Shown here: one piece after another, positions 20,175 through 29,077 of the stretch
Layout of the letters: the number at the start of each line of letters is the position of its first letter
Numbering within the stretch: the first letter of the stretch is position 1
Origin: Hyalangium ruber
GTDB taxonomy: Bacteria > Myxococcota > Myxococcia > Myxococcales > Myxococcaceae
Assembly: GCF_034259325.1 (NCBI RefSeq)
Contig: NZ_JAXIVS010000004.1
Coordinates: forward strand, 620,001 to 684,000
Length of the DNA stretch: 64,000 nt
Direction: 5' to 3'
Made by a program: the position numbers and the translations under genes
The notes under the pieces: generated by a model
Told to the model about the DNA's origin: nothing
Databases searched by the model: none
The model's input: the letters and a program-made list of their open reading frames with translations, nothing else

Positions 20175-21614
20175 ATGTCTTTCGTCCGAGTGACGAGGAT
20201 GCTCGTCGTCCTCGCGGCGCTGTGTGCTTGCAGCGGCCGTGGGAACTCCGACGGGCCGCTGCTGCCCATCATCGATCTGCCGACCACCACGGTGGGCCTG
20301 GCGTATGAGATCCAGCTCACCGCGACCGGCGGAGTGCCGCCCCTGCGCTACTCGGTGGACGCCGTGCCCGAGGGCTTCTCCTTCTACCTGGGCACGGGGT
20401 TGCTGACGGGCCCGGCGACGTCCAGTGGCGAGTTCACGCTCACCGTGGGCGTGACGGATGCCGAGGGAGCGAAGGACTCCCGGACGTACGCACTGCGGGT
20501 GTATGCGGCGCCCACCGTGACGACGGCGACCGTGCCCGTGGCCACCGTGGGCGCGTCTTATTCGCAGCGGCTGAGCGCGAGCGGAGGCCAGCCGCCGCTG
20601 CGGTGGTCGTTGGCGGATGGCTCGCTGCCTCCGGGCGTGACGCTGTCTTCGGAAGGAGCGCTGTCGGGCGTTCCGCGGGGACAGGGCGCCTATCCGTTCA
20701 CGGTGCGCGTGCAGGACGCCAACGGCGCGCTGGCGACGCGGATGCTGTCGCTCCAGCTGGGCACCGGCACGGAACCGGGTGAGGACGAGGTCTTCCCCGT
20801 CCAGGTGGGGAACTGGAACATCGAGTGGTTCGGTGACCCCAACAACGGGCCCGCCGGCGACGTGCTTCAGCGCGACAACGTTCGCTTGGTCATCAGCGGC
20901 GCGGGCGCCGACCTCTGGGCCCTGCAGGAGGTCGTGGACGCCACCCGCTTCAACGAGCTGAAGGAGGCCCTGCCTGGCTACACGGGCTTCATGGCGATCG
21001 ACGTGACCAACGGCACCAACTACTACTCCAGGGGAGAGCAGCAGCTGGCCGTGCTCTACAAGACGGAGGGGGTCCAGCTGCTCAGCGCGGAGATCATCCT
21101 CGGCTCGCGGAACTCCGACTTCGCTGGCCGACCGCCACTGCGGGTGGATCTGCGAATCACACGCGATGGGGCCAGCGTGGACTTGATTGCCATCGTGTTG
21201 CACATGAAGGCTTTCGGCAACTTCGCGGATTATGAGCAGCGCCAGCGGGCGGGAGCGGCGCTCAAGCAGTACCTCGATCAGAGCCTGCCCACCGCGCGCG
21301 TCATCGTCCTGGGGGACTGGAACGATGACCTCGACGACACCACCGTCGGCGGCTTTCAGCCCTCTCCCTACCAGAACTTCCTGGATGCCTCCTCGGAGTA
21401 CACCTTCCTCACCCGGGAGCTCTCGCAGAGCACTGGCAGCACGGAGCAGTTTCCCTCCTTCATCGACCACCAATTGGTGAGCAACGAGCTGGCCGCGAGC
21501 TACGTGGACCATTCAACCCAGGTGCTGCGACCCAATATCGCCAACTACTCGAGCACGACGTCCGACCACTACCCCATCCTGAGCCGGTTCGACTTCGGCT
21601 CGCCTTCTCCATGA
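20175..21614 (+). CDS. Lipoprotein with two Ig-like (He_PIG) domains and an endonuclease/exonuclease/phosphatase domain
   Basis: The 479-aa protein begins at the ATG at 20175 (an in-frame TTG two codons earlier is less likely). It has a lipoprotein-like signal ending LAALCAC (Cys19). Two putative Ig/cadherin-like repeats (about 35-115 and 118-200) show LRYSVDAVPEGFSFYLGTG and LRWSLADGSLPPGVTLS, the latter of the G-L-P-x-G-L-x-L type. The DNase I-like EEP fold (about 210-475) shows NWNIEWFG, WALQEV, VLHMKAF, LGDWNDDL and SDHYPI, which carry the metal- and catalytic Asn/Glu/His/Asp residues. It is probably a surface or secreted nuclease or phosphodiesterase, plausibly for eDNA or prey DNA. The substrate is not determined. 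Confidence 0.83.
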   Translation: MSFVRVTRMLVVLAALCACSGRGNSDGPLLPIIDLPTTTVGLAYEIQLTATGGVPPLRYSVDAVPEGFSFYLGTGLLTGPATSSGEFTLTVGVTDAEGAKDSRTYALRVYAAPTVTTATVPVATVGASYSQRLSASGGQPPLRWSLADGSLPPGVTLSSEGALSGVPRGQGAYPFTVRVQDANGALATRMLSLQLGTGTEPGEDEVFPVQVGNWNIEWFGDPNNGPAGDVLQRDNVRLVISGAGADLWALQEVVDATRFNELKEALPGYTGFMAIDVTNGTNYYSRGEQQLAVLYKTEGVQLLSAEIILGSRNSDFAGRPPLRVDLRITRDGASVDLIAIVLHMKAFGNFADYEQRQRAGAALKQYLDQSLPTARVIVLGDWNDDLDDTTVGGFQPSPYQNFLDASSEYTFLTRELSQSTGSTEQFPSFIDHQLVSNELAASYVDHSTQVLRPNIANYSSTTSDHYPILSRFDFGSPSP

Positions 21615-21651
21615 GGCCCTGGGGAAGCAGCCCTTCCGCTAGAACGGGTCT

Positions 21652-22857
21652 GTGAAACCCTCTCCGAATGGACTCTCCCGGTGGCTCGTCCCCGCGATGG
21701 TCGTCACGGTGACGCTGGCCGTCGCTCCCGGAGGTGAGACGCCGTTCTCGGGCGTGAAGACCGCTGTCTTCGGCGTGGCCTCCGTGGCGCTGCTCCTCCG
21801 GGCCGCGCTCCTCGGGTCTTCCTCGCATGCTCCCTTGGCGCCGCGCGTCCTCGCGGGGCTGTGGATTGGGACGCTGGCGCTCTCCCAGTTCCTGGGCCCG
21901 GCGGCGAGCCCCGGGGGCATGTGGTTGGAGGCAGCCGCGGGCGTGGTGATCCTCTCGCTGCTCCAAGCGCCTCCGGAGCCCGGGCCTGCCCTGCGCGCCA
22001 TCGCGGGTGCCGGTACCGCGCTCGCGCTGGTGGCGGGACTCCAGTTCCTGGGGGTGGACCCTTTCCGCTGGATGGGTTGGGCAAGTACCCATCCCGGCGA
22101 GCGGATGCGCATCTATGGCACGCTCGGAAACCCCAACTTCGTCGCTGCCTATTTGGGGGCGAGCCTTTGCATCACCCTGGGCGAGGCAGCGTCCGCTGCT
22201 CGCGCTTCCCACCGGAGGGCCTGGGCCGCCGCAGCGGTGCTTCAGCTCGGTGCCCTTGCCGCCACGCGCTCCTGGGGCTCCGTGCTCGCGGTGGGGGCTG
22301 CGGCCCTGAGCCTTGCGTGGACTCGCACGCCTACGCCTCGCTCGGAAATCTCGCGGGGCCGCGGGTGGGGGGCCCTGGTGCTCGCGGGCTTCGCCGCCGC
22401 GCTGCTCTTGCTCGCGGTGTCGGGACGTTCCTTGAGCACCGTACTCGCGGGACGGCTCTATCTCTGGGAGGTGGCTGCCCCGCATGTCTTCGATGCGCCC
22501 GTGTTCGGACATGGTCCAGGAAGCTTCGTGACGCTCTGGCCCGCCTGGGAGGCCGAATACTGGGCGCGCGGTGCTCCCGCCGAGCAGGAGCGCTTCGTCG
22601 CGCCCCAGGACCACGCGCACCTCGACTACCTCGAGTGGCTCTTGTCTCTGGGACTGGTGGGGACCGCGCCGAGGCTCCTGCTGTTGCTGGCGGCCCTTCG
22701 AGCGGGACGCCAGGCTCCGGATGCGCGCGGCCGAGCCGTCATCGCCGCGTTGGTGGCACTGGCGGCACGGGCGCTCACGGACTTTCCCTTCGCCCGCCCC
22801 GCCGAGCTCTGCCTTCTTGCCGTCCTCACCACACTTGCCCTCCATCGTAAGCCCTGA
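21652..22857 (+). CDS. O-antigen ligase (Wzy_C)-like polytopic membrane protein
   Basis: This 401-aa membrane protein has about ten hydrophobic segments, with a GTG start at 21652. Features of the O-antigen ligase/polymerase superfamily are YGTLGNPNFVAAYL (about 160), GRLYLWEVAAP (about 267), VFGHGPGSFV (about 284) and a periplasmic His-containing HAHLDYLEWLL (about 322). Members join or polymerise glycans at the periplasmic face. No glycosyltransferase or wzx/wzz gene is nearby, so the substrate is unknown. Confidence 0.72.
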   Translation: MKPSPNGLSRWLVPAMVVTVTLAVAPGGETPFSGVKTAVFGVASVALLLRAALLGSSSHAPLAPRVLAGLWIGTLALSQFLGPAASPGGMWLEAAAGVVILSLLQAPPEPGPALRAIAGAGTALALVAGLQFLGVDPFRWMGWASTHPGERMRIYGTLGNPNFVAAYLGASLCITLGEAASAARASHRRAWAAAAVLQLGALAATRSWGSVLAVGAAALSLAWTRTPTPRSEISRGRGWGALVLAGFAAALLLLAVSGRSLSTVLAGRLYLWEVAAPHVFDAPVFGHGPGSFVTLWPAWEAEYWARGAPAEQERFVAPQDHAHLDYLEWLLSLGLVGTAPRLLLLLAALRAGRQAPDARGRAVIAALVALAARALTDFPFARPAELCLLAVLTTLALHRKP

Positions 22858-22885
22858 CGCGCCGAGGCTCTGGCAGGCTCACTCC

Positions 22886-23911
22886 GTGCGCATCGGAGTC
22901 ATCGGGACGAACTGGGGATTGATGCATGTGGGCGCCTTCCGCGCGGCGGGCGCCGAAGTCGTTGCCCTGTGCGGGCAGAAACAGGAGCACACGCGCGAAG
23001 TGGCCGCCCGAGAGGGCATTCCCCTCGCCACCACGGACGTGCGCGAGCTGTGTTCCGCCGTGGATGCGGTGGTGGTGGCCAGCCCGGATGCGCTCCACCG
23101 GCAGCATGTCGAGGCGGCGATCGACGCGGGGCGGGCCGTGCTGTGCGAGAAGCCTCTGGCTCGCACGGAGGCGGATGCGCTCGCGCTCGTGGCCAGGGCC
23201 CGCGTCGCGAGTCGACCGTGCGCGGTGAACTTTCCCTATCGGATGCTCCCTCCCCTGAGAACCCTCAAGGCCTGGCTCCTGGAGAGGCCCCTGCACCAGC
23301 TCGTCGTCACGATGCGCAACAGCTTCGTTCCCCGGGAGGCAGCGGGACCGGATCCGTTCACGGGCGCTTCCGCGGACTGGGGTGGGCTCTCCCATCTGCT
23401 CGACGCGGCCCTGTGGCTCTCGGGCGCCTCGCCCACCTGGGTCCAGGCTTCACTGTCCGGCCGCCCCGTCCATACCGCCGCGCTCCACGTGGGCCTCTCC
23501 TCCGGCGCGGTCCTCGTCCTCACCCATGCCGCCAGCCCCGAGCCGGGCCTCCATGGAGGATGGACGCTCATCGGTCAGGACTGGGAGGCCGGCTTCTCCG
23601 GCGGGTATGTCCCCTCGCGCGACGGGTGGTGCGTCTCTCCCGTGCGGTGCTTCCGGGAGGGCGCCTGGACCGACCTCGCGTCGGGCCTCGAACCTCGGCC
23701 GGGCGAGCGTGAGCCCTGGGCCGAGGCCCATGTCGAGACCGCCCGGCGATTCCTGGCGGTCCTCCGAGGTGCGCCACTCACCGAGCTGGCCACGCTGGAG
23801 GAGGGCGCTACCGTTCAGCGCCTCCTTGCCGCCGCCGTCGTCTCCGAGCAGCAAGGGCGCCGCGTCACGCTCTCCCCAGCGCCGCCACCGCCGCCGCCAT
23901 CACCTGCTTGA
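22886..23911 (+). CDS. Gfo/Idh/MocA family NAD(P)-dependent oxidoreductase
   Basis: The 341-aa protein is taken from the GTG at 22886, which places the Rossmann motif (MRIGVIGTNWGLMHVGAF) at the very N-terminus. The family signature CEKPLA lies at about residue 93-98, after VVVASPDALH. The C-terminal alpha/beta substrate domain follows, ending in a polyproline tail (residues about 330-340). It would oxidise or reduce a sugar or polyol-like substrate with NAD(P). It lies 28 bp after the O-antigen-ligase-like gene and may share its transcript, suggesting a role in glycan precursor metabolism. Its 3' end overlaps larC antisense by 47 bp. Confidence 0.83.
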   Translation: MRIGVIGTNWGLMHVGAFRAAGAEVVALCGQKQEHTREVAAREGIPLATTDVRELCSAVDAVVVASPDALHRQHVEAAIDAGRAVLCEKPLARTEADALALVARARVASRPCAVNFPYRMLPPLRTLKAWLLERPLHQLVVTMRNSFVPREAAGPDPFTGASADWGGLSHLLDAALWLSGASPTWVQASLSGRPVHTAALHVGLSSGAVLVLTHAASPEPGLHGGWTLIGQDWEAGFSGGYVPSRDGWCVSPVRCFREGAWTDLASGLEPRPGEREPWAEAHVETARRFLAVLRGAPLTELATLEEGATVQRLLAAAVVSEQQGRRVTLSPAPPPPPPSPA

Positions 23912-25031
23912 GCGGCACGCCCGCGGCCTCCGCCACCCGGCGGCAGTCCTCGAACTCCGGGTGGGCGTTGAACACCTCGCCGCCCCGCAGCCCGCGCTTC
24001 ACTCGCACCTGGCCCCACGGCGTCTCTACCTCGACCCAGTCGCGCTCCAGCGCTTGCCGCTCCACCCGGTGGAAGCGCACCCCGAGCGTCGTGGACTCGC
24101 GCAGCATCCCGTCCATCACCGCCTCCCGCTTGCCACCCTCCACCATCACGCTCAGCAGGTGCCCCGGCCGCCCCTTCTTCATCACCGCCGGGGTCACCCA
24201 CGCGTCCAGTGCCCCCAGCGCCAGCAGCCGCTCCACCAGGTAGCCCAGGAGCTGCGGCGTGCTGTCGTCCAGGTTCGCCTCCACCACCCAGAGGCCCTCG
24301 GACTTGTCCTCCGCGCGCCCCAGCGACGCGCGCAGCACGTTGGGTCGATCCTTGAAGTCCTTCGTCCCCACCCCGTAGCCCACCCGCTCCACGATGAAGT
24401 CCGGCGGGTGGCCGATGTGCGCCAGCACCTTCAGCAGCGCCGCGCCCGTGGGCGTCGTCAGCTCACCGACGCCCTCGAAGCGCACCGGCACGTTCTTGAG
24501 CAGCTCCAGCGTCGCCGGCACGGGGATCGGCATGTTCCCGTGGGCCACCCGGATGGTGCCGCTGCCCAGCGGGGGTGGGGCCGCGTACACCTCCGGGTCT
24601 CCCAGCAGCTCCAGCACCACCGCCGCGCCGCAGATGTCCACGATGGAGTCCACCGCTCCCACCTCGTGGAAGTGGATCTCCTCGATGGGCACCCCGTGGA
24701 CCTTCGCCTCGGCCTCGCCAATGGCCCGAAACACCTCCAGCGCGCGGGCCTTCACCTTCGGCGACAGCGTCTCCGCCGCATCGATGAGCCGCTGGATATC
24801 CTTATATGCGCGGTGCGGATGGGCCTCGCGCTCGTCCAGCACCACGTCCAGATGCGTGCCGCTGATGGCGTGGCGCGCCGCCCGGCTCACTGCCAGCTTC
24901 CAGCCCGGCACCTGCAACCCGCTGAGCGCCTGGGCGATGGCCTCCGGAGACAGGCCCAGATCCACGCCCGCCGCGAGAAACATGTCCCCCGCGATTCCGC
25001 CCACGGGCTCCAGGTAGAGGATCTTTCGCAT
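23865..25031 (-). CDS. larC: Nickel-pincer cofactor biosynthesis protein LarC
   Basis: The 388-aa protein belongs to the LarC (DUF111) family, the CTP-dependent nickel insertase that completes the nickel-pincer nucleotide used by lactate racemase and other LarA-type enzymes. The N-terminus LYLEPVGGIAGDMFLAAGVD, the metal region HFHEVGAVDSIVDICGA (about 123) and the C-terminal VVEANLDDSTPQLLGYLVER are diagnostic. In Lactiplantibacillus plantarum larC is split by a programmed frameshift; here it is one uninterrupted frame. It starts 3 bp after larB. No larA or larE is in the window. Confidence 0.9.
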   Translation of the reverse strand: MRKILYLEPVGGIAGDMFLAAGVDLGLSPEAIAQALSGLQVPGWKLAVSRAARHAISGTHLDVVLDEREAHPHRAYKDIQRLIDAAETLSPKVKARALEVFRAIGEAEAKVHGVPIEEIHFHEVGAVDSIVDICGAAVVLELLGDPEVYAAPPPLGSGTIRVAHGNMPIPVPATLELLKNVPVRFEGVGELTTPTGAALLKVLAHIGHPPDFIVERVGYGVGTKDFKDRPNVLRASLGRAEDKSEGLWVVEANLDDSTPQLLGYLVERLLALGALDAWVTPAVMKKGRPGHLLSVMVEGGKREAVMDGMLRESTTLGVRFHRVERQALERDWVEVETPWGQVRVKRGLRGGEVFNAHPEFEDCRRVAEAAGVPLKQVMAAAVAALGRA

Positions 25032-25034
25032 GGC

Positions 25035-25787
25035 TCAGCGCCGGCCCTTGGTCCGAGAGATGAGCGCCGCGTAGAAGCCGCCCCCGAAGCCGTTGTCGAT
25101 GTTCATCGTCGCCACGTTCGAGGCGCACGAGTTCACCATCGCCAGCAGCGCCGAGACGCCTTGGAAGTTCGCCCCGTAGCCCACCGAGGTCGGCACCGCC
25201 ACCACCGGGATGCCCACCAGGCCTCCCAGCGCGCTCGCCAGCGCTCCTTCCATCCCCGCCACCACCACCGCCGCGTGGCAGCTCTGGATCTCCTCCCGCC
25301 GCCGCAGCAGCCGGTGGATGCCCGCCACGCCCACGTCGTACACGCGCTGGACCGTGGCGCCCATCGCCTGCGCCGTCAGCGCCGCCTCCTCCGCCACGGG
25401 GATGTCGCTCGTCCCCGCCGTCACCACCGCCACCTTCCCCGCGCGCATCTTTCCCTGCTTCAGGTGGAAGATGCGCGCGACCGGGTGGTACTCGCCCTTG
25501 GGGAAGCGGGACACCAGCGCCTCTGCCTTGTCCGGCTGCAGCCGCGTCACCAGCACCGTCTGCTTGCGTTCGATCAGGGCTCCAACGATGCCGAGGAGCT
25601 GTTCCACCGTCTTCGGCTCGCCCAGCACCACCTCGGGGAAGCCAAAACGCAGCGAGCGGTGGGTGTCCAACGTCGCGTAGCCCAACTCCGCGAATGGCAA
25701 GTCCTTGAGCTTGCCGACCGCATCGTTCACGGAGACTTTGCCGCCCTTCACCTGGGTGAGGAGCTGAGTGAGCGCCTTTTCGTCCAT
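25035..25787 (-). CDS. larB: Nickel-pincer cofactor biosynthesis protein LarB
   Basis: The 250-aa protein starts at the ATG at 25787, with AGAGGGG upstream. LarB carboxylates and hydrolyses nicotinic acid adenine dinucleotide, the first pincer step. Its C-terminal half is PurE-like: VAVVTAGTSDIPVAEEAALT, VYDVGVAGIHRLL, VVAGMEGALASALGGLVGIP and VAVPTSVGYGANF. The N-terminal helical region is typical (LTQVKGGKVSVNDAV). It forms a two-gene operon with larC. The cofactor consumer is not encoded nearby. Confidence 0.92.
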   Translation of the reverse strand: MDEKALTQLLTQVKGGKVSVNDAVGKLKDLPFAELGYATLDTHRSLRFGFPEVVLGEPKTVEQLLGIVGALIERKQTVLVTRLQPDKAEALVSRFPKGEYHPVARIFHLKQGKMRAGKVAVVTAGTSDIPVAEEAALTAQAMGATVQRVYDVGVAGIHRLLRRREEIQSCHAAVVVAGMEGALASALGGLVGIPVVAVPTSVGYGANFQGVSALLAMVNSCASNVATMNIDNGFGGGFYAALISRTKGRR

Positions 25788-25867
25788 GCGCGCCCCTCTA
25801 CCCCAAAGCACGCGGGAGGAGAACGAAGCCGAGCAGAACTCTTGAATTCAGGGGGCCAAGCTCGGGT

Positions 25868-26467
25868 TCAGACGCCGAGCCGCTGGAGGAGCGCCTTCGA
25901 GCTCTCCTTCTCCAGCACCAGCAGCATCCGCCCCGCTACCGGCGGCGCCGAGGCCGCCGAGAAGCGCGTCTCCAGCACCACCACCCGGCTCGTCTGCTCG
26001 CCTTCCGTCTCCCGCACCGCCCCCGCCACCACCTCCCGCGCCGTTCCCCGCCGCAGGTACGGCACCGTCGGCAGCAGCTTCCACCGCGTCAGCTTGCCAA
26101 TCGCCGAAAGGCAGGCGCTCGCCACGATGTTCGCCGTCTCCGCCAGGGCGCTCTCCAGCTCCGCGGTGGCCGGCGACGAGCCCAGCAGCACCGAGCCCAG
26201 CGCCGTCCCATCCCGCGCCGGCATCACGAAGAGCATCACCCCGCGCAGCTCGCCCACCATCCCCAGCTGCACCCCGACGACGGTCTCCTCGCCGCCGAGC
26301 TCATCCACCGCATCCACCGCGCTCGTCACCAGCGCCCGGGGCACGGAGAGGTCCACCCGCTTGCCACCCACCAGCCGCGCGAGCGCATTGGCCGCGTGTC
26401 CGCAGCCGATGTTGGCCACCTCTCGCAGCACGTCGAGCTGTATCTCGCTGGGCACCAAGGCGTTCAC
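25868..26467 (-). CDS. cheC: Chemotaxis phosphatase CheC-like protein
   Basis: The 199-aa protein has both E-x-x-N phosphatase motifs of the CheC/CheX/FliY family: EVAN at 16-19 and ETAN at 110-113. It would dephosphorylate the CheY-like regulator encoded upstream. The GTG start overlaps the cheA stop (GTGA), and it is the last gene of the cluster. Gene order MCP-CheW-CheY-CheA-CheC matches the M. xanthus dif set, where the CheC homologue DifG negatively tunes exopolysaccharide output. The dif assignment rests on order and motifs only. Confidence 0.87.
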   Translation of the reverse strand: MNALVPSEIQLDVLREVANIGCGHAANALARLVGGKRVDLSVPRALVTSAVDAVDELGGEETVVGVQLGMVGELRGVMLFVMPARDGTALGSVLLGSSPATAELESALAETANIVASACLSAIGKLTRWKLLPTVPYLRRGTAREVVAGAVRETEGEQTSRVVVLETRFSAASAPPVAGRMLLVLEKESSKALLQRLGV

Positions 26468-28593
26468 GCGGACAGTAACCTCGGCACGTCCAGGATGAAG
26501 ACCGGACGGCCACTTCCTAGAATCGTCACCCCAGAAAGGCCCGGCAGCAAGTCCAAGGGCCTCGAGAGTGGTTTCAACACCACTTCTTCCTGTCCCAACA
26601 GTCGATCCACTGCCAGTGCGACCTTCCCCGCATCCCCCTCCATCACCACGAACGGCCGCACCCCTTGCCGGAACGGCGCCGGAATGCCCAGAAGCGTATT
26701 GAGCGCATGCACCGGCAGCAGCGTATTACCGTGCGGCAGCAGCGCCGTCTCCCGGCTCTTGCTGAGCGCCTCCGCGTCCGCCTCCGTCGCCCCCAGCACC
26801 TTGGCGATCGGCAGCCCGAACACCTCCTCGCCCACCTCCACCAGCAGCAGGTGTACCACCGCCACCGTCAGCGGCAGCCGCAGCGTGAAGCGCGTGCCCT
26901 TGCCCTTCTCGCTGTCGATCTCCAGCGTGCCGCCCACGTTCTCCACCACCCGCTTCACGGCGTCCATTCCCACACCGCGGCCGGAGATCTCCGACACGTC
27001 CTTGGCGGTGGACACGCCAGGCAGGCAAGCGAGCATGAAGGCGTCGCGGTCGGACAGGCGCGCCGCCACCTCCGCCGTGATGGCGCCGCGCGCCAGCGCC
27101 GCCGCCTTGAGCTTCTCCGGGTCCATGCCCCGCCCGTCGTCCTCCACCTCGATGATCACCCGGTCCCGCGCGCGGCGCACCGAGACCTGCACCTTGCCCT
27201 TCGAGGGCTTGCCCGCCGCCTCGCGGTCCTGAGGCGCTTCAATGCCGTGGTCGATGCAGTTGCGCAGGATGTGCAGCATCGGATCCGTCAGCTCGTCCAG
27301 GATGGCCCGGTCCAGCTCGATCTCCGCGCCGGTGACGACCAGGTCCACCTCGCGCCCACGCTTGCGAGCGATGTCCCGCGCCGTCCGAGGCAGCCGGTCG
27401 GTGATGAGGGACAGCGGCGTCATGCGCGCCGACATGACCTTGTCGTGCAGGTCCTTCACCAGCGTGTGCAGCCGGTAGACGCCCTCCTCCAGCGGCGGGC
27501 GCACGTTCTCCGGCAGCTCCTTGCCCACCTCGCGCAGGCGCGCCGTGGCGAGCATCAGCTCGCCCACCGTGTCCAGGAAGTAGTCCAGCAGCTCCGTGCG
27601 CACGCGCACCGTGCGCGGCGCCGCCTCACCCGAGGCGCCACGCGGGGCCTCGGTGTTGGGCGCCGGTAATGGCGCCGGAGGGGGCGAAGAGATGACGGCC
27701 TTGATGGAGACCAGCTCCACCTCCGACACGTTCCTCAGCGCCGCCTGGATGCCCGACTCGCCCGACGCCGTCTCCACCTCGCACTGGATGAGCCCGTCCG
27801 GAATGCGCCCGGCCTTCAGCTCATCCAGCGGCGGCCGCAGCTCGGAGAGCGTCCCCAGCCCCGAGAGCCGCTTCTGCACCAGGAACGCGCGCACCCCGGG
27901 CACCTGGCACGTCGGGACGATGCGCACCTTCACCGTCCAGCGCGTCGGCGCCGGTCCCGCGACCGAGGCCTCGCCCGGAGTCGCCGCGGCTCCCGCCGCG
28001 CCCGGGGGCGGCGCTCCCACCGCCGTGTTCGGAGCGGGGGCGGCCGCCGGGTGCGCCACCACATTCGAGGCGGCGGGCGCGATGCCGATGGGAGGAGGCG
28101 TCACCTTGCCCGGCGGCGGAGCCACCCCACCCTCGGGCGTGCGCGGCACCGGCGGCGGCGTGCGCAGGGCCGTGGCCTTCATCACCCGGGTGGGCGCCGG
28201 CGCCTGGCCGGTGATGGCCGACACCCGCGCGGCCAGCTGGGACAGCAGCGCCCCAGCCTCCTCGGGCGGCTTGTTCTCCGCCACCGAGCGCACCTGCGCC
28301 AGGAGCGTGTCCGTGGCCGACAGGAGCAGGTCCACCAGCTCCCGGTTGAGCCGGCTCGAGTCCTGGCGCACGGCGTCCACCAGGTCCTCCACGCGGTGCG
28401 CCAGCGTGGCGATGGGCTCGAAGCCCATCGAGGAGGCCATGCCCTTGACGGAGTGGGCGTGGCGGAACATCGAGTCCACCGCGGCGGCCCCACCCTCCTT
28501 CTCCAGTTGGACAAGGTCTCTGCCGAGCGCCTCGAGGTGCTCGCTGGCCTCGGTGACGAAGAGCCCGAGGTACCGGGACATGTCCATCGTCAT
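26464..28593 (-). CDS. cheA: Chemotaxis histidine kinase CheA (Dif/DifE-like)
   Basis: The 709-aa protein has all CheA modules. The P1 Hpt domain carries FRHAHSVKGMA with phospho-His47. A Pro/Ala-rich linker (about 130-215) is followed by a P2-like domain (about 220-300). The P3 dimerisation helix is around 320-380, with ELLDYFLDTVGELMLATARL. The P4 ATPase (about 380-560) has NCIDHGIEAP, DDGRGMD and GRGVGMD. A CheW-like P5 domain forms the C-terminus. It should phosphorylate the adjacent CheY-like protein. No receiver domain is fused. Confidence 0.92.
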   Translation of the reverse strand: MTMDMSRYLGLFVTEASEHLEALGRDLVQLEKEGGAAAVDSMFRHAHSVKGMASSMGFEPIATLAHRVEDLVDAVRQDSSRLNRELVDLLLSATDTLLAQVRSVAENKPPEEAGALLSQLAARVSAITGQAPAPTRVMKATALRTPPPVPRTPEGGVAPPPGKVTPPPIGIAPAASNVVAHPAAAPAPNTAVGAPPPGAAGAAATPGEASVAGPAPTRWTVKVRIVPTCQVPGVRAFLVQKRLSGLGTLSELRPPLDELKAGRIPDGLIQCEVETASGESGIQAALRNVSEVELVSIKAVISSPPPAPLPAPNTEAPRGASGEAAPRTVRVRTELLDYFLDTVGELMLATARLREVGKELPENVRPPLEEGVYRLHTLVKDLHDKVMSARMTPLSLITDRLPRTARDIARKRGREVDLVVTGAEIELDRAILDELTDPMLHILRNCIDHGIEAPQDREAAGKPSKGKVQVSVRRARDRVIIEVEDDGRGMDPEKLKAAALARGAITAEVAARLSDRDAFMLACLPGVSTAKDVSEISGRGVGMDAVKRVVENVGGTLEIDSEKGKGTRFTLRLPLTVAVVHLLLVEVGEEVFGLPIAKVLGATEADAEALSKSRETALLPHGNTLLPVHALNTLLGIPAPFRQGVRPFVVMEGDAGKVALAVDRLLGQEEVVLKPLSRPLDLLPGLSGVTILGSGRPVFILDVPRLLSA

Positions 28594-28636
28594 GCCGGAC
28601 CTCGCTTACCGGAAACGGGCGGGCGCGCGCGCAGCG

Positions 28637-29005
28637 CTAGCCGTCGCCCAGCACCTTCTTCACCACGGCCAGCACGTCCTCGGCCCGGAACGGCTTGACG
28701 ATGAAGTCCGAGGCTCCCGCCTCGATGGCCTCCATCACCAGGCTCTCCTGCCCGAGCGCCGAGCACATGATGACCACCGCGCCACTGTCATGCTTGAGGA
28801 TTTCGCGCGTGGCCTCGATGCCGCTCTTGAACGGCATGACGATGTCCATCGTCGTGAGGTCCGGCTTGAGATCCTTGTACTTCTCCACGGCCTCGAGTCC
28901 GTTGGCCGCCTCGCCGACGACCTCGAACCCGCCGGACGCGAAGATGTCCTTGATCATGTTGCGCATGAAGATGGCGTCGTCGACGACCAGGACCCGCTTA
29001 GCCAT
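28637..29005 (-). CDS. CheY-like response regulator (single receiver domain)
   Basis: The 122-aa protein is a stand-alone receiver. The acidic pair is D9-D10 in VLVVDDA, the phosphorylation site is D54 in TTMDIVMP, and the conserved Thr/Ser and Lys are in VIMCSALGQ and FIVKPF. It has no output domain, so it signals by protein contacts or acts as a phosphate sink. It lies between cheW and cheA; the dif counterpart would be DifD. Confidence 0.9.
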   Translation of the reverse strand: MAKRVLVVDDAIFMRNMIKDIFASGGFEVVGEAANGLEAVEKYKDLKPDLTTMDIVMPFKSGIEATREILKHDSGAVVIMCSALGQESLVMEAIEAGASDFIVKPFRAEDVLAVVKKVLGDG

Positions 29006-29077
29006 GTGAAGCTTCGCCTCCGCCTAAGGCCTCGAGAGGAGCGCGGACACTAGCACCCGCGCATTTCAAGGGGCTAC

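Noticed and set aside
23865-25031. A programmed frameshift in larC as in Lactiplantibacillus
   Set aside because: The frame is continuous from the N-terminal signature to the C-terminal domain, with no slippery site needed.
23382-26498. A 1038-codon plus-strand open frame across larC, larB and cheC
   Set aside because: Its translation is His/Arg/Gln-rich without motifs, while the minus strand encodes three recognisable proteins. High GC leaves antisense frames open.
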